Below are positions 18,386-29,509 of a stretch of DNA of 64,000 nucleotides, piece by piece. The notes below the pieces were generated by a model that saw nothing but the letters and a program-made list of their open reading frames with translations, did no database searches and was not told the origin of the DNA. A program made the translations under genes and the position numbers. Source of the stretch: Pseudomonas brassicacearum (lineage in GTDB: Bacteria > Pseudomonadota > Gammaproteobacteria > Pseudomonadales > Pseudomonadaceae); NCBI RefSeq assembly GCF_003732225.1, contig NZ_MOBJ01000003.1, forward strand, positions 429,167-493,166, read 5' to 3'. Position 1 is the stretch's first letter. Each line of letters begins with the position of its first letter.

Positions 18386-19621
18386 ATGAAATACCTCAGC
18401 TTCTTTTGCTTCGCCGGCCTGAGTTTGCTGGCTGTTTCCGCAGTGCAGGCCCGCGATTTGGGGGAAGGCGCTGTCAACGACTCACCGTCAAGGGCATTGA
18501 AAAACAACGAACATTTTTATGAAATCTGGAGCGGCGTGGGACAACTCAGCCTCCAATCGGGCGAGACTTGCAGCGCCGTTCTACTGGATACGCGAAACAG
18601 GCAAGGTCGAGCCATCGGCCCTGCTTACCTGCTCACCAGCGGTCATTGCGTGTTCTTTGAGTACGGTTCGGCACGGACCAATCTTCCTTTGCAAGCCAGC
18701 GTCACCTTCCACTACTTTCATGACATGCCACAGCGTAAGCGCCAATACGCCATCCGAACTGCCCGATGGAGCAGTCTGGTCGGGACCGATCTTGCAGTAC
18801 TGGAAGTCGAGGCGACATTGGCGTCGCTGATACAGGCCGGGGTCAACCCGCTCAAGCTGGCGCCCCATCAAACCTACGAGAGTCATGATGTGCTTAACGT
18901 TGGCGCGCCGGGCGGCTTTACCGAACACGGGCTTCGATTGAGTGCCTGCGCCGAACAAACCGCCGGAACGTTCATCGATCACCCCGGGGTGTTCCCTTTG
19001 GCCATGAAAAACAGCTGCGATCTTCACGCGGGCAGCTCCGGTAGCCCGATGCTGAACCGTCGCACCAATGAAATCACCGGCATCGTCAGTAAAGTCATGG
19101 GCTCGCGCAATACACCAGCGCCGCCTGGCTGCGAGCACTCGACGTCCTGCACAGCTGCCCGTTTCAACTACAGCTACTCTGCCAACTTTCTACACAACTG
19201 CTTTATTGACGGTGTCTTCACCAGCGATGGGGCGAACTGTTCGTTGGAGCCAGTCGAGCTGACTGTCACGGAGCCCTGGAAGCTCAAGTCATACGTACAT
19301 AGAACGCAAAACGCGGATGGGCAGATCGTATTACCTACATGGGACTTCAGGTTCTCCGTCGAGGCGCCCTTCTATCGCTACAAAACGGTCCAAAACGCCA
19401 GGGACTGCAAAGCTTCCGACAATTACAGCGCCGCCATCAGCGCTGAAGATGCTTACATCAATAATGAAATCGGGCCACAAAGCGGCGCGCATGCACTCTG
19501 TATTATCGGCGTCGCCTCAGGGGAACAGCAGCTGACAAGGGCGACGTTGAATAACGTGTTTACAAGTGCCGTGTACTTGAGCGCGACGCCGGCCGCTCCG
19601 TCTCAGGTTGTATCGAAGTGA
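18386..19621 (+). CDS. Secreted trypsin-like serine protease, paralog
   Basis: A 411-residue paralog of the preceding protease: signal peptide ending VSAVQARD, triad H87 (LTSGHCV), D135 (GTDLAVLE) and S218 (HAGSSGSP), then a C-terminal region with WDFRFSVEAPFYRYKTVQ. It lacks about 90 C-terminal residues of its neighbour. Its base composition is closer to the chromosome. ATG at 18386 is preferred to 18380 because AAGGA would sit too close to the earlier one. It converges with the solute-binding gene, 3 bp between stops. Confidence 0.82.
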   Translation: MKYLSFFCFAGLSLLAVSAVQARDLGEGAVNDSPSRALKNNEHFYEIWSGVGQLSLQSGETCSAVLLDTRNRQGRAIGPAYLLTSGHCVFFEYGSARTNLPLQASVTFHYFHDMPQRKRQYAIRTARWSSLVGTDLAVLEVEATLASLIQAGVNPLKLAPHQTYESHDVLNVGAPGGFTEHGLRLSACAEQTAGTFIDHPGVFPLAMKNSCDLHAGSSGSPMLNRRTNEITGIVSKVMGSRNTPAPPGCEHSTSCTAARFNYSYSANFLHNCFIDGVFTSDGANCSLEPVELTVTEPWKLKSYVHRTQNADGQIVLPTWDFRFSVEAPFYRYKTVQNARDCKASDNYSAAISAEDAYINNEIGPQSGAHALCIIGVASGEQQLTRATLNNVFTSAVYLSATPAAPSQVVSK

Positions 19622-19624
19622 TGG

Positions 19625-20380
19625 TTACAGATACTTCGCCATGATGTCGTCCACCACGCCTTCCTTGCGAAGCTGATCCAGCGCGGCTTGCAGCTTGGAC
19701 ACAACGACATCCGGCACGTCCTTGTTCAACGCCAGGTATAACTCGGCGCTGTTGAAGCGCAGCACAGTCTTGAGCCCGCTCACGCCGTCCTGGCGCGCCA
19801 GATAGCGGCCTGCCGGGTCACCCGTGGCCCAAAGGTCGATCTGGCCATTGACCAGTTTCTTCGCGTTGTCCTGATCGCGCAGCACCACGATGGGCTTGAG
19901 CCCCTGCTTGGCCAATGTCTCGGCAATCGCATCACCTTTGTAGGCGCCGATCTTGTATTTGCGCGCCTGCTGCAACGACTCCAGGGTGATCTTGCTGTCA
20001 GCCTTGGCCAGCATGATCCAGTCATCCGGGCCAATGGGGCCGACCCATTTGAAGAGCTTTTCGCGGTCCGGCAGGCGCGCCATGACGAACACGCCGTAAC
20101 CGGGGTTTTCCAGGGCGAGCTTGTAGATTCGCTCCCAAGGGAAACGTAGCGTCAGGCTGTAGGTGATTTGGGCACGCTTGAACATCTCGCGGACGATGTC
20201 CACGGCGATGCCATTGATATTGTCTTCCTGAGCGAAATTCTTGCCGTTTTTCGCCATGTTGTACGGCGGGAAGTTTTCCGTCAGCAACACCAGATCGGTG
20301 TCGGTTTTTTCTGCAGCACGCGCAGCGCCAGCCAGTAATAACGAGGCGCTGGCGAGTACCAGAAGAAGACGTTTGAACAT
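19625..20380 (-). CDS. Periplasmic amino-acid-type solute-binding protein
   Basis: A 251-residue SBP_bac_3 family protein with signal peptide (MFKRLLLVLASASLLLAGAARAA) and core LLTENFPPYNMAKNG, IAVDIVREMFKRAQI and VNGQIDLWATGDPAGRYLAR. No permease or ATPase genes adjoin it, so it may serve a transporter elsewhere or act as a sensor. It lies downstream of hisF, as in PAO1. Confidence 0.85.
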   Translation of the reverse strand: MFKRLLLVLASASLLLAGAARAAEKTDTDLVLLTENFPPYNMAKNGKNFAQEDNINGIAVDIVREMFKRAQITYSLTLRFPWERIYKLALENPGYGVFVMARLPDREKLFKWVGPIGPDDWIMLAKADSKITLESLQQARKYKIGAYKGDAIAETLAKQGLKPIVVLRDQDNAKKLVNGQIDLWATGDPAGRYLARQDGVSGLKTVLRFNSAELYLALNKDVPDVVVSKLQAALDQLRKEGVVDDIMAKYL

Positions 20381-20446
20381 GACGGTTTACCGGAATCCAT
20401 GGCGTGCCCAAGCTTGCCCTGAGCCCGCCATGCTGTCCACTGGCCT

Positions 20447-21217
20447 TTAGCGAACGCAGATACCGCGTTGCGCCATGTAGGCCTTGGCTTCCGGCACAGT
20501 GTATTCACCGAAGTGGAAAATACTCGCCGCCAGCACCGCGCTGGCGTGACCTTCGAGGATGCCGTCAGCCAGATGCTGCAAATTGCCAACACCACCAGAG
20601 GCGATCACCGGAATCCCCAATGCATCGCTAATGGCCCGGGTGACACCCAGGTCGAAGCCGTTTTTCATGCCGTCCTGGTCCATGCTGGTCAGCAGGATTT
20701 CGCCGGCCCCCAGACCTTCCATCTTCTTCGCCCACTCCACCGCATCCAGCCCGGTAGGTTTGCGACCGCCGTGGGTGAAGATCTCCCAACGCGGGGTTTC
20801 GCCCGGCAGTGAAACCTTCTTGGCATCGATGGCGACAACGATGCATTGCGAGCCGAAATGCTGCGCCGCTTCGCCGACAAACTCTGGATTGAACACCGCC
20901 GCGGTGTTGATCGAGACCTTGTCCGCACCGGCATTGAGCAGGTTGCGGATATCTTGCACGGTACGCACGCCACCGCCGACGGTCAGCGGGATGAACACCT
21001 GGCTGGCCATGCGCTCGACGGTATGCAGCGTGGTATCGCGGCCATCGACGCTGGCAGTGATGTCGAGAAAGGTAATCTCGTCGGCACCTTGCTCGTCGTA
21101 AAGACGGGCGATTTCCACCGGGTCGCCGGCGTCACGGATGTTCTCGAACTTCACGCCCTTGACGACCCGGCCGTTATCCACGTCCAGGCAAGGAATGATG
21201 CGTTTGGCCAGCGCCAT
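20447..21217 (-). CDS. hisF: Imidazole glycerol phosphate synthase, cyclase subunit
   Basis: Forms imidazole glycerol phosphate and AICAR from PRFAR and the ammonia delivered by HisH. The 256-residue beta/alpha barrel shows the catalytic aspartates in [15 protein letters not shown] and [14 protein letters not shown] and the phosphate loops GGGVRT and [10 protein letters not shown]. It follows hisA by 9 bp. Confidence 0.97.
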   Translation of the reverse strand: MALAKRIIPCLDVDNGRVVKGVKFENIRDAGDPVEIARLYDEQGADEITFLDITASVDGRDTTLHTVERMASQVFIPLTVGGGVRTVQDIRNLLNAGADKVSINTAAVFNPEFVGEAAQHFGSQCIVVAIDAKKVSLPGETPRWEIFTHGGRKPTGLDAVEWAKKMEGLGAGEILLTSMDQDGMKNGFDLGVTRAISDALGIPVIASGGVGNLQHLADGILEGHASAVLAASIFHFGEYTVPEAKAYMAQRGICVR

Positions 21218-21226
21218 GGTGAGTCC

Positions 21227-21964
21227 TCAGCCTTTGTACGAATCGCAGAAAGCTTGCGCTTCAGCGACGTCGAGGGTGCCTTCGTAAATCGCCCGGCCGG
21301 TGATGGCGCCGATGATGCCTGGCGCCTTGGCGTCGAGCAGCGACTTGATGTCACCGAGGTTGTGAATACCGCCGGAGGCAATCACCGGAATCCGCGTGGC
21401 AGCCGCCAATGCTGCGGTGTACGACACGTTGCAGCCCTGCATCATGCCGTCTTTGGCGATGTCGGTATAAACGATCGCAGATACGCCGTCGGCTTCAAAC
21501 TGCTTGGCCAGATCGATGACCTGCACAGTGCTGATTTCCGCCCAGCCGTCGGTGGCGACAAAACCGTCTTTGGCGTCCAGACCGACGATCACTTTGCCCG
21601 GGAAGGCGCGGCAAGCCTCGGCTACGAACGCCGGATCCTTGACCGCTTTGGTGCCGATGATCACGTAGCTCACGCCCGCTTTCACGTAGTGTTCAATGGT
21701 TTCCAGAGAACGGATACCGCCACCGATCTGAATCGGCAGGTTCGGGTAACGCTTGGCGATCGCAGTGACCACTTCGCCGTTGACTGGCTGGCCTTCGAAG
21801 GCGCCGTTCAGGTCGACCAGATGCAGACGACGGCAACCGCCCTCCACCCACTTGGCAGCCATGCTCACCGGGTCATCGGAGAACACTGTGGAATCTTCCA
21901 TGCGGCCCTGGCGCAGACGAACGCAGGCACCGTCTTTAAGATCGATAGCGGGAATAATCAGCAT
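21227..21964 (-). CDS. hisA: ProFAR isomerase HisA
   Basis: Isomerises ProFAR to PRFAR in histidine synthesis. The 245-residue barrel shows [15 protein letters not shown] with the catalytic Asp, [18 protein letters not shown] and [14 protein letters not shown]. The start MLIIPAIDL at 21964 is preferred since GAAGG lies about 8 bases before it; an upstream in-frame start at 21979 lacks support. Confidence 0.97.
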   Translation of the reverse strand: MLIIPAIDLKDGACVRLRQGRMEDSTVFSDDPVSMAAKWVEGGCRRLHLVDLNGAFEGQPVNGEVVTAIAKRYPNLPIQIGGGIRSLETIEHYVKAGVSYVIIGTKAVKDPAFVAEACRAFPGKVIVGLDAKDGFVATDGWAEISTVQVIDLAKQFEADGVSAIVYTDIAKDGMMQGCNVSYTAALAAATRIPVIASGGIHNLGDIKSLLDAKAPGIIGAITGRAIYEGTLDVAEAQAFCDSYKG

Positions 21965-22005
21965 CTGGCAAACCTTCAAATTCGAATGTTAGCTTGGCTC
22001 GGAAA

Positions 22006-22260
22006 TCAGTTTTTCTCGAGCGCCCACAAGTCGCTTTCGATGCTTTCGAACCTCTCTTTGAGGTGTGTCTGCACATCGAAAATCGCCCTGTTGTAATAGT
22101 GCGGAGCAATTTCGCGGGTAAACAGCTCAAGAATTTCAGCCGCCTCGAACGAGCCCAGGTCGAGTTCGAAGCGATCTTCCATGAAGCGCTTGATCTTGCT
22201 GTTGGCCTCGTTCTCTTGCTCGGGTGTGAGCGTCAAGATTGGCGGCTTCTTCTTGGCCAT
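22006..22260 (-). CDS. DUF2164 family protein
   Basis: An 84-residue acidic protein starting [15 protein letters not shown], with the DUF2164 core GSFEAAEILELFTREIAPHYYNRAI. It overlaps the hisH stop by one base (TAATG), so it is cotranslated inside the his operon. It is conserved at this spot in pseudomonads; role unknown. Confidence 0.85.
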   Translation of the reverse strand: MAKKKPPILTLTPEQENEANSKIKRFMEDRFELDLGSFEAAEILELFTREIAPHYYNRAIFDVQTHLKERFESIESDLWALEKN

Positions 22261-22898
22261 TACCAGCGACCGTCCCACGCAGCGAAGTTCTGCAGTAATT
22301 GCAGGCCATGGGTATGGCTCTTCTCCGGGTGGAACTGCACGGCAAAACGCGAGCCTTCGGCCAGCGCTGCGGCGAAGTCGACGCCGTAGTGACCGCTGCC
22401 CACCACCTGCCGCGGGTTACCGGCGGCGATGTAGTAGCTGTGCACGAAGTAGAAACGCGCCAGGTCCGGAATGTTGTGCCACAGCGGGTGATCCACTGTT
22501 TGCCTCACTTCGTTCCAGCCCATGTGCGGGACTTTCAGGTGTTCGCCGTCCTCAACCAGACCTTTGCCGAAGAACTTCACCTGACCTGGGAACAGGCCGA
22601 TGCAGTCGACGCCGTCATTCTCTTCACTGCGATCGAGCAAGGCTTGCATGCCCACGCAGATGCCAAGGAACGGACGGTCCTGGCTGACTTCACGCACCAG
22701 CGAGTCGAAACCGAGGCGACGGATCTCCGCCATGCAATCGCGAATCGCGCCCACACCGGGAAAAACCACCCGGTCGGCTTCGCGAATCACGTTGGCATCG
22801 CTGGTGATCAGCACCTTGCCGGCACCGACGTGCTCGAGGGCCTTGGCCACCGAGTGCAGGTTGCCCATGCCGTAATCGATAACCGCGACCGTCTGCAT
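22260..22898 (-). CDS. hisH: Imidazole glycerol phosphate synthase, glutaminase subunit
   Basis: Class I glutamine amidotransferase of 212 residues supplying ammonia to HisF. The nucleophile Cys sits in [15 protein letters not shown]; the His-Glu pair is in VQFHPEKS. The core [18 protein letters not shown] is typical. It shares one base with the hisB stop. Confidence 0.97.
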   Translation of the reverse strand: MQTVAVIDYGMGNLHSVAKALEHVGAGKVLITSDANVIREADRVVFPGVGAIRDCMAEIRRLGFDSLVREVSQDRPFLGICVGMQALLDRSEENDGVDCIGLFPGQVKFFGKGLVEDGEHLKVPHMGWNEVRQTVDHPLWHNIPDLARFYFVHSYYIAAGNPRQVVGSGHYGVDFAAALAEGSRFAVQFHPEKSHTHGLQLLQNFAAWDGRW

Positions 22899-23491
22899 TA
22901 CAGAACGCCCTTGGTCGAAGGCATTTGCCCGGCCATGCGCTCATCCAGCTCGACAGCCATGCGCAAGGCGCGACCGAAAGCCTTGAACACCGTTTCGATC
23001 TGGTGGTGGGTGTTGTGCCCACGCAGATTGTCGATGTGCAAGCTGACGTTGGCGTGGTTGACGAAGCCCTGGAAGAACTCCTGGAACAGGTCGACATCGA
23101 AGCCGCCGACGGTCGCGCGGGTATACGGCACGTGCATCTGCAGGCCTGGGCGGCCGGAGAAGTCGATCACCACGCGCGACAGCGCTTCATCGAGCGGCAC
23201 ATAGGCGTGGCCGTAACGACGGATGCCTTTTTTGTCGCCGATAGCTTTGGTGAAGGCTTGACCCAGCGTAATACCGACGTCTTCCACCGTGTGGTGGTCG
23301 TCGATATGCAGGTCACCCTTGCACTCGATATCCAGGTCGATCAGCCCGTGACGGGCGATCTGGTCCAGCATGTGCTCAAGGAAGGGAACACCGATATTGA
23401 ATCGGGCCTTTCCGGTGCCATCCAGGTTGATCGAGGCTTTGATCTGGGTTTCCAGAGTGTCGCGCTCGACAGACGCCTTACGTTCGGCCAT
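22898..23491 (-). CDS. hisB: Imidazoleglycerol-phosphate dehydratase
   Basis: Dehydrates imidazole glycerol phosphate using manganese. The 197-residue monofunctional form (no HAD phosphatase) shows [12 protein letters not shown], the metal motif [11 protein letters not shown] and the second histidine cluster [12 protein letters not shown] at 23491 has GGAG upstream; a GTG 3 bp earlier is less likely. First gene of the his operon here. Confidence 0.97.
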   Translation of the reverse strand: MAERKASVERDTLETQIKASINLDGTGKARFNIGVPFLEHMLDQIARHGLIDLDIECKGDLHIDDHHTVEDVGITLGQAFTKAIGDKKGIRRYGHAYVPLDEALSRVVIDFSGRPGLQMHVPYTRATVGGFDVDLFQEFFQGFVNHANVSLHIDNLRGHNTHHQIETVFKAFGRALRMAVELDERMAGQMPSTKGVL

Positions 23492-23810
23492 CACCAGCTC
23501 CGCAAAATCATTGGGCGAAAAAGGCAGCCATTATAGGGGCGCGGACGCCAAACAGAAACACGCGAAGTGATATCCCTGACGGGCTGAACCCAATGCCGCC
23601 GGGGGTATACATGTCAGTACAAGCCAACATTCGTTGCGAATACATGGCTTGTGATCGAAACAGAATCTGCGCCGAACACAAAAAACTGTGTCCATGAGGA
23701 TCAAATGTGGGAGCGAGCTTGCTCGCGATAGCGGCCTGACAGTCAACACATGCATCGACTGTGATGGCCTCATCGCGAGCAAGCTCGCTCCCACAGGGGT
23801 ATTGCGTTTA
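23492..23810. other. hisB upstream region with REP element
   Basis: A 319-bp stretch without a gene. The hisB promoter should lie in its first 100 bp, but I see no clear -35/-10 pair. The rest holds a REP doublet at 23706-23795. Confidence 0.5.
23706..23795. repeat. REP doublet (GGGAGCGAGCTTGCTCGC type)
   Basis: Inward-facing arms as at 12892 and 56896; the spacer keeps the CTGACNGTCAACA segment. It separates hisB (divergent) from the end of the OFA transporter gene. Confidence 0.9.
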
Positions 23811-25472
23811 TTAGTGGAAGAGGACGGCTGTCTTCTGCAGCGTCACCCAAACGCCCCACGCCAGCGGAATACCCACCACCAGCCATGCAGCAACGGCCAA
23901 TGGCACGCTACCCGAGGAAGCTTTCCACTCCAGCACGGTGGTGCTGTTCGCGCCTTTGTCGTGACCCAGCGCCTGTTCGGCGGCCAGTTCGGCATCGGTC
24001 ATGAAGTACTTGTCCGCCACCGGACGCACCAGCAGGTTGCAGAGGAAACCCAGCACCAGCAGGCCCGCGAGGATGTACAGCGTGATGTCGTATGCCGCAG
24101 CACGCTCGACACCAATGCTCAACTGATACTCACGCAAGTAGTTCACCAACACCGGACCGAGCACACCCGCAGCCGCCCAAGCCGTCAGCAGACGACCGTG
24201 GATCGCGCCGACCATTTGCGTGCCGAACAGGTCCGCCAGATACGCCGGCACCGTCGCAAAACCACCACCGTACATCGACAGGATGATGCAGAACGCCGCC
24301 ACGAACAGGGCGATGTTGCCCAGATGGCCGAGGTTCGGAATCAACGCGTACAGGGCAAAACCCAGGGCGAAGAACACGAAGTAGGTATTTTTACGCCCCA
24401 GATAGTCGGAGAACGACGCCCAGAAAAACCGGCCACCGATGTTGAACAGGCTCAGCAAACCGGTGAAACCGGCAGCGATTGCGGCAATCGACGCCAATTG
24501 CGTAGCGTCCAGTTGACCGAAGGTCAGGTCATTACCGAGCAATTTACCGGCGAACACTTCCTGCAACAGCGGCGACGCCATGCCGAGGATGCCGATACCC
24601 GCCGATACGTTCAGGCACAGCACCAGCCACACCAGACGGAATTGCGGGGTTTTCCACGCGACGTTAACGTGCACGTGACGGTGAGTGATCATCGCGTTCG
24701 CAGCTTTTTTCGCCGGGGCGGTCCAGCCTTCAGGCTTCCAGCCAGTCGGCGGAACGCGGTACGACAGCGCACCACCGATCATGAACACGAAGTAGATCGC
24801 CGCCATCACCAGGAAGCTCTGCCACACGCCCACGCCGGTCGGCGAAGCGAAATGGCCCATCAATGCAGCGGCCAGCGGAGCACCGACCATCGCACCACCA
24901 CCGAAGCCCATGATCGCCATGCCGGTCGCCATACCGCGCTTGTCCGGGAACCACTTGATCAGGGTCGATACCGGCGAGATATAACCCAGCCCCAGGCCAA
25001 TCCCCCCGATGACACCGGAACCGATCCACATCAGCCAGATCTGGTGGGTATAAATCCCCAACGCGGAAATCAGCAGACCGCCGCACCAGCACAGCGCCGA
25101 GACGACACCGGCCTTGCGAGGACCTGCGTGTTCCAGCCAGCCGCCCCAGATCGCTGCCGAGCAGCCGAGGAAGATAAAGAACAGGGTGTAAATCCAGCCG
25201 AGCATGGAGATCGGCCAGTCACACTGGGACGAGAAAATCTGTGCGATGAAGCTCATGTCCGCCCCGCAAGCCACCGGCGCGGTCACACCCAGGGCTTTGG
25301 ACAGCGGCAACCAAAACACCGAAAAACCGTAGGCCATGCCGATGCAGAGGTGGATGGCCAACGCGGCCGGTGGAACCAGCCAGCGGTTGAAACCTGGCTT
25401 GGCGATGATCCGCTCCTTGGACAGGAACGCTGACTGGGCGGGAATAATGCCCGCCTCGGTACTCGTGCTCAT
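23811..25472 (-). CDS. OFA-family major facilitator (oxalate/formate antiporter-like)
   Basis: A 553-residue inner-membrane protein with about 12 to 14 hydrophobic segments. The OFA signature region is visible as LGLGYISPVSTLIKWFPDKRGMATG and the second-half counterpart GGRFFWASFSDYLGRKNTYF. OFA members exchange small carboxylates; the substrate cannot be assigned. The start MSTSTEAGI at 25472 has GGGGGA upstream. Its neighbours do not suggest a pathway. Confidence 0.85.
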   Translation of the reverse strand: MSTSTEAGIIPAQSAFLSKERIIAKPGFNRWLVPPAALAIHLCIGMAYGFSVFWLPLSKALGVTAPVACGADMSFIAQIFSSQCDWPISMLGWIYTLFFIFLGCSAAIWGGWLEHAGPRKAGVVSALCWCGGLLISALGIYTHQIWLMWIGSGVIGGIGLGLGYISPVSTLIKWFPDKRGMATGMAIMGFGGGAMVGAPLAAALMGHFASPTGVGVWQSFLVMAAIYFVFMIGGALSYRVPPTGWKPEGWTAPAKKAANAMITHRHVHVNVAWKTPQFRLVWLVLCLNVSAGIGILGMASPLLQEVFAGKLLGNDLTFGQLDATQLASIAAIAAGFTGLLSLFNIGGRFFWASFSDYLGRKNTYFVFFALGFALYALIPNLGHLGNIALFVAAFCIILSMYGGGFATVPAYLADLFGTQMVGAIHGRLLTAWAAAGVLGPVLVNYLREYQLSIGVERAAAYDITLYILAGLLVLGFLCNLLVRPVADKYFMTDAELAAEQALGHDKGANSTTVLEWKASSGSVPLAVAAWLVVGIPLAWGVWVTLQKTAVLFH

Positions 25473-25731
25473 TTGTGTTTCCCCCAATTATTAGTATGGT
25501 TCGCCAGACACTCGTCACCCTCGGTCTTGTTGCACGCAGGCATGACCGTTTTATTGAGTAGAGCTCCGTTCGGACGCGACAACAGGTCGCAGAAGGACCG
25601 ACGAACGGGCAAAGATTACCATTTGCACGTGACAGAAAAACCAAACTGATATCACCTTTTATGTGACATCTGTTCCGATCACGCACTAAAAAACCGTTTC
25701 ACCCGTTGGCGGGTAATTCACAGGAAACCTT

Positions 25732-26130
25732 ATGCCCATTGTTGTCGAGTCGCTGAACGAACCCAGCTATCAGGATCAGCAGGATCTGCAGAAGATCTAC
25801 CACGACGCCCCGCATTGGCTGCTTGCTCCCTTCAGCGATGAGCTGCAACTGATTGAAAACAGCCTGCGCGACGGCTCGCTGATCGCCGGACGCTTCAATG
25901 ACCGACTGCTTGGCGCGGCACGCCTGCACCGGCAGCAGGACATCTGGCAGCTGTCCCATTTGTGCGTGCGAAAAATCACCCGCCGCCGTGGTGTCGCTGA
26001 GCGACTGGTCAGCGAAGCGCAAAAAATGGCTGAACTCGCAGGAGCACAGTTGCACCTGCTGGCCCCGGCCGGGCACCTCGAAGCCCAGGCACTGGCTGCC
26101 AAGCTCAAACTGCCGCTGGAGCTGCTCTAG
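25732..26130 (+). CDS. panM: Aspartate 1-decarboxylase maturation factor PanM (GNAT fold)
   Basis: A 132-residue GNAT-fold protein. The acetyl-CoA loop region LCVRKITRRRGVAERLV and the N-terminal MPIVVESL fit PanM/PanZ, which in enteric bacteria triggers self-cleavage of PanD for beta-alanine and CoA synthesis. It is short for a catalytic acetyltransferase. The ribosome site is CAGGAAA. The assignment to PanM rather than a generic GNAT is by family resemblance. Confidence 0.75.
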   Translation: MPIVVESLNEPSYQDQQDLQKIYHDAPHWLLAPFSDELQLIENSLRDGSLIAGRFNDRLLGAARLHRQQDIWQLSHLCVRKITRRRGVAERLVSEAQKMAELAGAQLHLLAPAGHLEAQALAAKLKLPLELL

Positions 26131-26213
26131 AGCGATCACTGACCAGTCGTCAGTTTCGGGAGGCTATACTCCCGGGCTAAATTTTGAATTCGACTAACTA
26201 CAAGGACTCGCCC

Positions 26214-28445
26214 ATGAAAGCGTTCGGCAAAATCCTGGGTCTGGTACTTCTCGGGCTGTTGCTGATCATTGTGGCGCTGGGCTTTGCCCTTACCCACCTC
26301 TTCGATCCCAACGACTACAAAGACGAGATTCGCCAAATTGCCCGCGACAAGGCCCACATTGAGCTGACGCTCAACGGCGATATCGGTTGGAGCCTGTTCC
26401 CTTGGCTCGGCCTTGAACTGCACGAAGCCAGCGTTGCAACCCTGGCCAATCCGACCCAGCCGTTTGCCGACCTGCAAATGCTTGGCCTGTCCGTGCGGGT
26501 GCTGCCGTTGCTGCGCCGTGAAGTGCAGATGAGCGATGTCCGCGTCGAAGGCTTGAACCTGCGCCTGAACCGCGACAAGGATGGCCACGGTAATTGGGAA
26601 GACATCGGCAAGGTCCCGCCCGTCGCCGCCAAGGCTGATGCGCCGGCGACCAGCCGCGCCAGCGAACCGACTGCCGAAACTCCCGCCACCCCGGAAAAAC
26701 CGGCCCAACCGATTCGTCTCGACATCGACAGCCTGACCGTGAACAACGCTCGGGTTGAATACAACGATGAGCGGACCGGCAAGCAGTACAGCGCCGAAAG
26801 CATCCAGCTGAGTACCGGCCCGGTGCACGACGCGACCAACATTCAGGTCAAGCTGACTGCGTTCCTGGCCAGCAACCAGCCGGACGTGCGAGTGCGCACC
26901 GAGCTCAACGGCGAGCTGCGTTTCGAACGCGCCCTGCAGCGCTACACATTCGAAGACATGAAGCTTTCCGGCGAAATATCCGGTGAACCGCTGCAAGGCA
27001 AGATCGTCACTTTTGCCGCTCAAGGCCAACTGCTGCTGGATAAAGCGGCGAATGTCGCCGAATGGACCGGCATCAAGATCTCCGCCAACCAGCTGCGCGC
27101 CCTGGGCGAGCTGAAGGTCAACAACCTGGATAAAACCCCGCAGATCAGCGGCGGTGTGTCGATTGCCCAGTTCGACCTGGCGAAGTTTGTCGACAGCATC
27201 GGCCAGAAACTCCCGGCCATGGCCGAGGGCAGCCTGAGCAAAGTCGAACTGGTCAGCCGTCTGACAGGCACCCCGACCAGCGTGGCGCTGGACGATATCA
27301 ACCTGAAAGTCGACGACAGCAGCTTCAGCGGGCGCATTGCCGTCGAGGATTTCGCCAAACAATCACTGCGCGTGCAGCTCAAGGGCGACACCTTCGACGC
27401 TGATCGCTACCTGCCGCCCACATCCGCCGAAGCCAACAGCGCCGCGGTGGCCCGCCAGTCGGAAGTCAAAAGCACCGAGGCCGACGCGCTGGCCGGCGTC
27501 GGTAGCACACCGTTGCCGAACGCCCCCACCAAAGGCGCCTGGAGCAGCGACAAACTGATTCCGGCAGAACGCTTGAGCAAACTGGATCTGGGCGCCGACC
27601 TGACCTTCGGCCAACTGACCCTCGACAAACTGCCGATCCAGAACGCCGCGCTGAAAGCCACCGGTCAGGGCGGCCTGCTGACCCTGGAAAACCTGCGTGG
27701 CGATCTCTACAACGGCAACTTCGACGCCAAGGGCACGCTCGATGTTCGTCAGCCCGTACCGCTGCTGAGCCTGCAAACGCAGATCAGCAAAGTCCCGGTG
27801 GAAAAGATTCTCGAAAGCCAGGGAAAAACCCCGCCGGTCAAAGGCCTGATCACGCTCAACAGCAACCTGACCGCCAGCGGCAACAGCCAGAAAACGCTGA
27901 TCGACAGCCTCAACGGCACGACCAGTTTCGCGATCAATAATGGCGTGCTGCTCAACGCCAACCTTGAGCAACAACTGTGCAAAGGCATCGCCACGCTGAA
28001 CCACAAAACCCTCAGCAGCGAACCGCGCGGCAAGGACACCCCCTTCCAGGAGTTCAAGGGCAACCTGACGTTCCGTAATGGCGTGGCCAGCAATCCGGAC
28101 CTGAAAGTGCGCATCCCGGGCATGATGGTCAACGGTAACGGCGACGTCGACCTGCGCGTGCTGGGCATGGATTACCGCGTTGGCATCATCGTCGAAGGTG
28201 ACAAGAGCGACATGCCGGACCCGGCCTGCCAGGTCAACGAGCGCTATGCCGGTATCGAGTGGCCATTGCGCTGCCGTGGGCCGCTGGAACTCGGTGCCAA
28301 GGCTTGCCGCCTGGACAACGAACGTCTCGGGCAGATGGCGAGCAAACTGGCAGGCGACAAGCTTGGTGACAAACTCGAAGAAAAGCTCGGCGACAAAGTC
28401 AGTCCAGAACTGAAAAACGCCCTCAAGGGGCTGTTCAAACGATGA
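26214..28445 (+). CDS. AsmA family envelope protein
   Basis: A 743-residue protein anchored by one N-terminal helix ([24 protein letters not shown]) with a large periplasmic part. The AsmA N-terminal core [39 protein letters not shown] and the C-terminal AsmA_2 region ([19 protein letters not shown]) are evident. AsmA-like proteins are thought to move phospholipids to the outer membrane. A Pro/Ala-rich linker lies near 135-165. AAGGA precedes ATG at 26214. It overlaps mutY by ATGA. Confidence 0.92.
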   Translation: MKAFGKILGLVLLGLLLIIVALGFALTHLFDPNDYKDEIRQIARDKAHIELTLNGDIGWSLFPWLGLELHEASVATLANPTQPFADLQMLGLSVRVLPLLRREVQMSDVRVEGLNLRLNRDKDGHGNWEDIGKVPPVAAKADAPATSRASEPTAETPATPEKPAQPIRLDIDSLTVNNARVEYNDERTGKQYSAESIQLSTGPVHDATNIQVKLTAFLASNQPDVRVRTELNGELRFERALQRYTFEDMKLSGEISGEPLQGKIVTFAAQGQLLLDKAANVAEWTGIKISANQLRALGELKVNNLDKTPQISGGVSIAQFDLAKFVDSIGQKLPAMAEGSLSKVELVSRLTGTPTSVALDDINLKVDDSSFSGRIAVEDFAKQSLRVQLKGDTFDADRYLPPTSAEANSAAVARQSEVKSTEADALAGVGSTPLPNAPTKGAWSSDKLIPAERLSKLDLGADLTFGQLTLDKLPIQNAALKATGQGGLLTLENLRGDLYNGNFDAKGTLDVRQPVPLLSLQTQISKVPVEKILESQGKTPPVKGLITLNSNLTASGNSQKTLIDSLNGTTSFAINNGVLLNANLEQQLCKGIATLNHKTLSSEPRGKDTPFQEFKGNLTFRNGVASNPDLKVRIPGMMVNGNGDVDLRVLGMDYRVGIIVEGDKSDMPDPACQVNERYAGIEWPLRCRGPLELGAKACRLDNERLGQMASKLAGDKLGDKLEEKLGDKVSPELKNALKGLFKR

Positions 28446-29509
28446 AAGCCGAGCAATTTTCAACCGCGGTGCTGGATTGGTACGACCGCCACGGACGCCA
28501 CGACCTGCCTTGGCAACAGGGCATCACCCCGTATCGGGTGTGGGTCTCGGAAATCATGTTGCAGCAGACCCAGGTCAGCACCGTGCTGAACTACTTCGAC
28601 CGGTTCATGGCCTCGTTGCCAACGGTCGAAGCCCTGGCTGCGGCGCCGGAAGATGAAGTGCTGCACCTGTGGACCGGGCTGGGTTACTACACCCGCGCGC
28701 GCAATCTGCAAAAGACCGCGAAGATTGTCGTCGCCGAGTACGGCGGCGAGTTTCCACGGGATGTGGAAAAGCTCACCGACTTGCCAGGCATCGGCCTGTC
28801 CACCGCGGGCGCGATTGCCAGCCTCAGCATGGGCCTGCGCGCGCCGATCCTCGATGGCAACGTCAAACGGGTACTGGCACGCTTCACAGCGCAAGAGGGC
28901 TACCCCGGCGAACCCAAAGTTGCCAAACAGCTGTGGGCCAACGCTGAGCGCTTCACGCCTTACGATCGGGTCAACGCCTACACCCAGGCGATGATGGACC
29001 TGGGCGCTACGCTCTGCACCCGCAGCAAGCCGAGTTGCCTGCTGTGTCCGCTGGAAAAGGGCTGCGAAGCGCACATGCTCGGTCTGGAGACGCGCTACCC
29101 GATCCCCAAACCGCGCAAAACCGTGCCACAGAAGCGTACGTTGATGCCGCTGCTCGCCAACCGCGACGGCGCCATTCTGCTTTACCGCCGGCCTTCCACG
29201 GGCTTGTGGGGCGGTTTGTGGAGCCTGCCGGAACTCGATGACCTTGGCGACCTGGAACATCTGGCACTGCAACACTCGCTGGAGCTGGGCAAGCACATTG
29301 AGCTGCCGAGCCTGGTGCACACCTTCAGCCATTTCCAACTGGCTATCGAACCCTGGTTGGTTCAGGTCCAGGAGGCTGGCCATCACGTGGCCGAGGCCGA
29401 CTGGCTCTGGTATAACCTCGCCACCCCGCCGCGCCTGGGCCTTGCCGCCCCGGTGAAAAAACTGCTGAAGCGCGCGGCCGACGTATTGAACGCAGGAGAG
29501 TCGTCATGA
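28442..29509 (+). CDS. mutY: Adenine DNA glycosylase MutY
   Basis: Removes adenine mispaired with 8-oxoguanine. The 355-residue protein has the helix-hairpin-helix region ([18 protein letters not shown], with the catalytic Asp following in [10 protein letters not shown]), the [4Fe-4S] cluster motif [17 protein letters not shown] and a C-terminal NUDIX-like 8-oxoG recognition domain. It overlaps both neighbours by four bases, so asmA, mutY and yggX form one coupled unit. Confidence 0.97.
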   Translation: MKAEQFSTAVLDWYDRHGRHDLPWQQGITPYRVWVSEIMLQQTQVSTVLNYFDRFMASLPTVEALAAAPEDEVLHLWTGLGYYTRARNLQKTAKIVVAEYGGEFPRDVEKLTDLPGIGLSTAGAIASLSMGLRAPILDGNVKRVLARFTAQEGYPGEPKVAKQLWANAERFTPYDRVNAYTQAMMDLGATLCTRSKPSCLLCPLEKGCEAHMLGLETRYPIPKPRKTVPQKRTLMPLLANRDGAILLYRRPSTGLWGGLWSLPELDDLGDLEHLALQHSLELGKHIELPSLVHTFSHFQLAIEPWLVQVQEAGHHVAEADWLWYNLATPPRLGLAAPVKKLLKRAADVLNAGESS

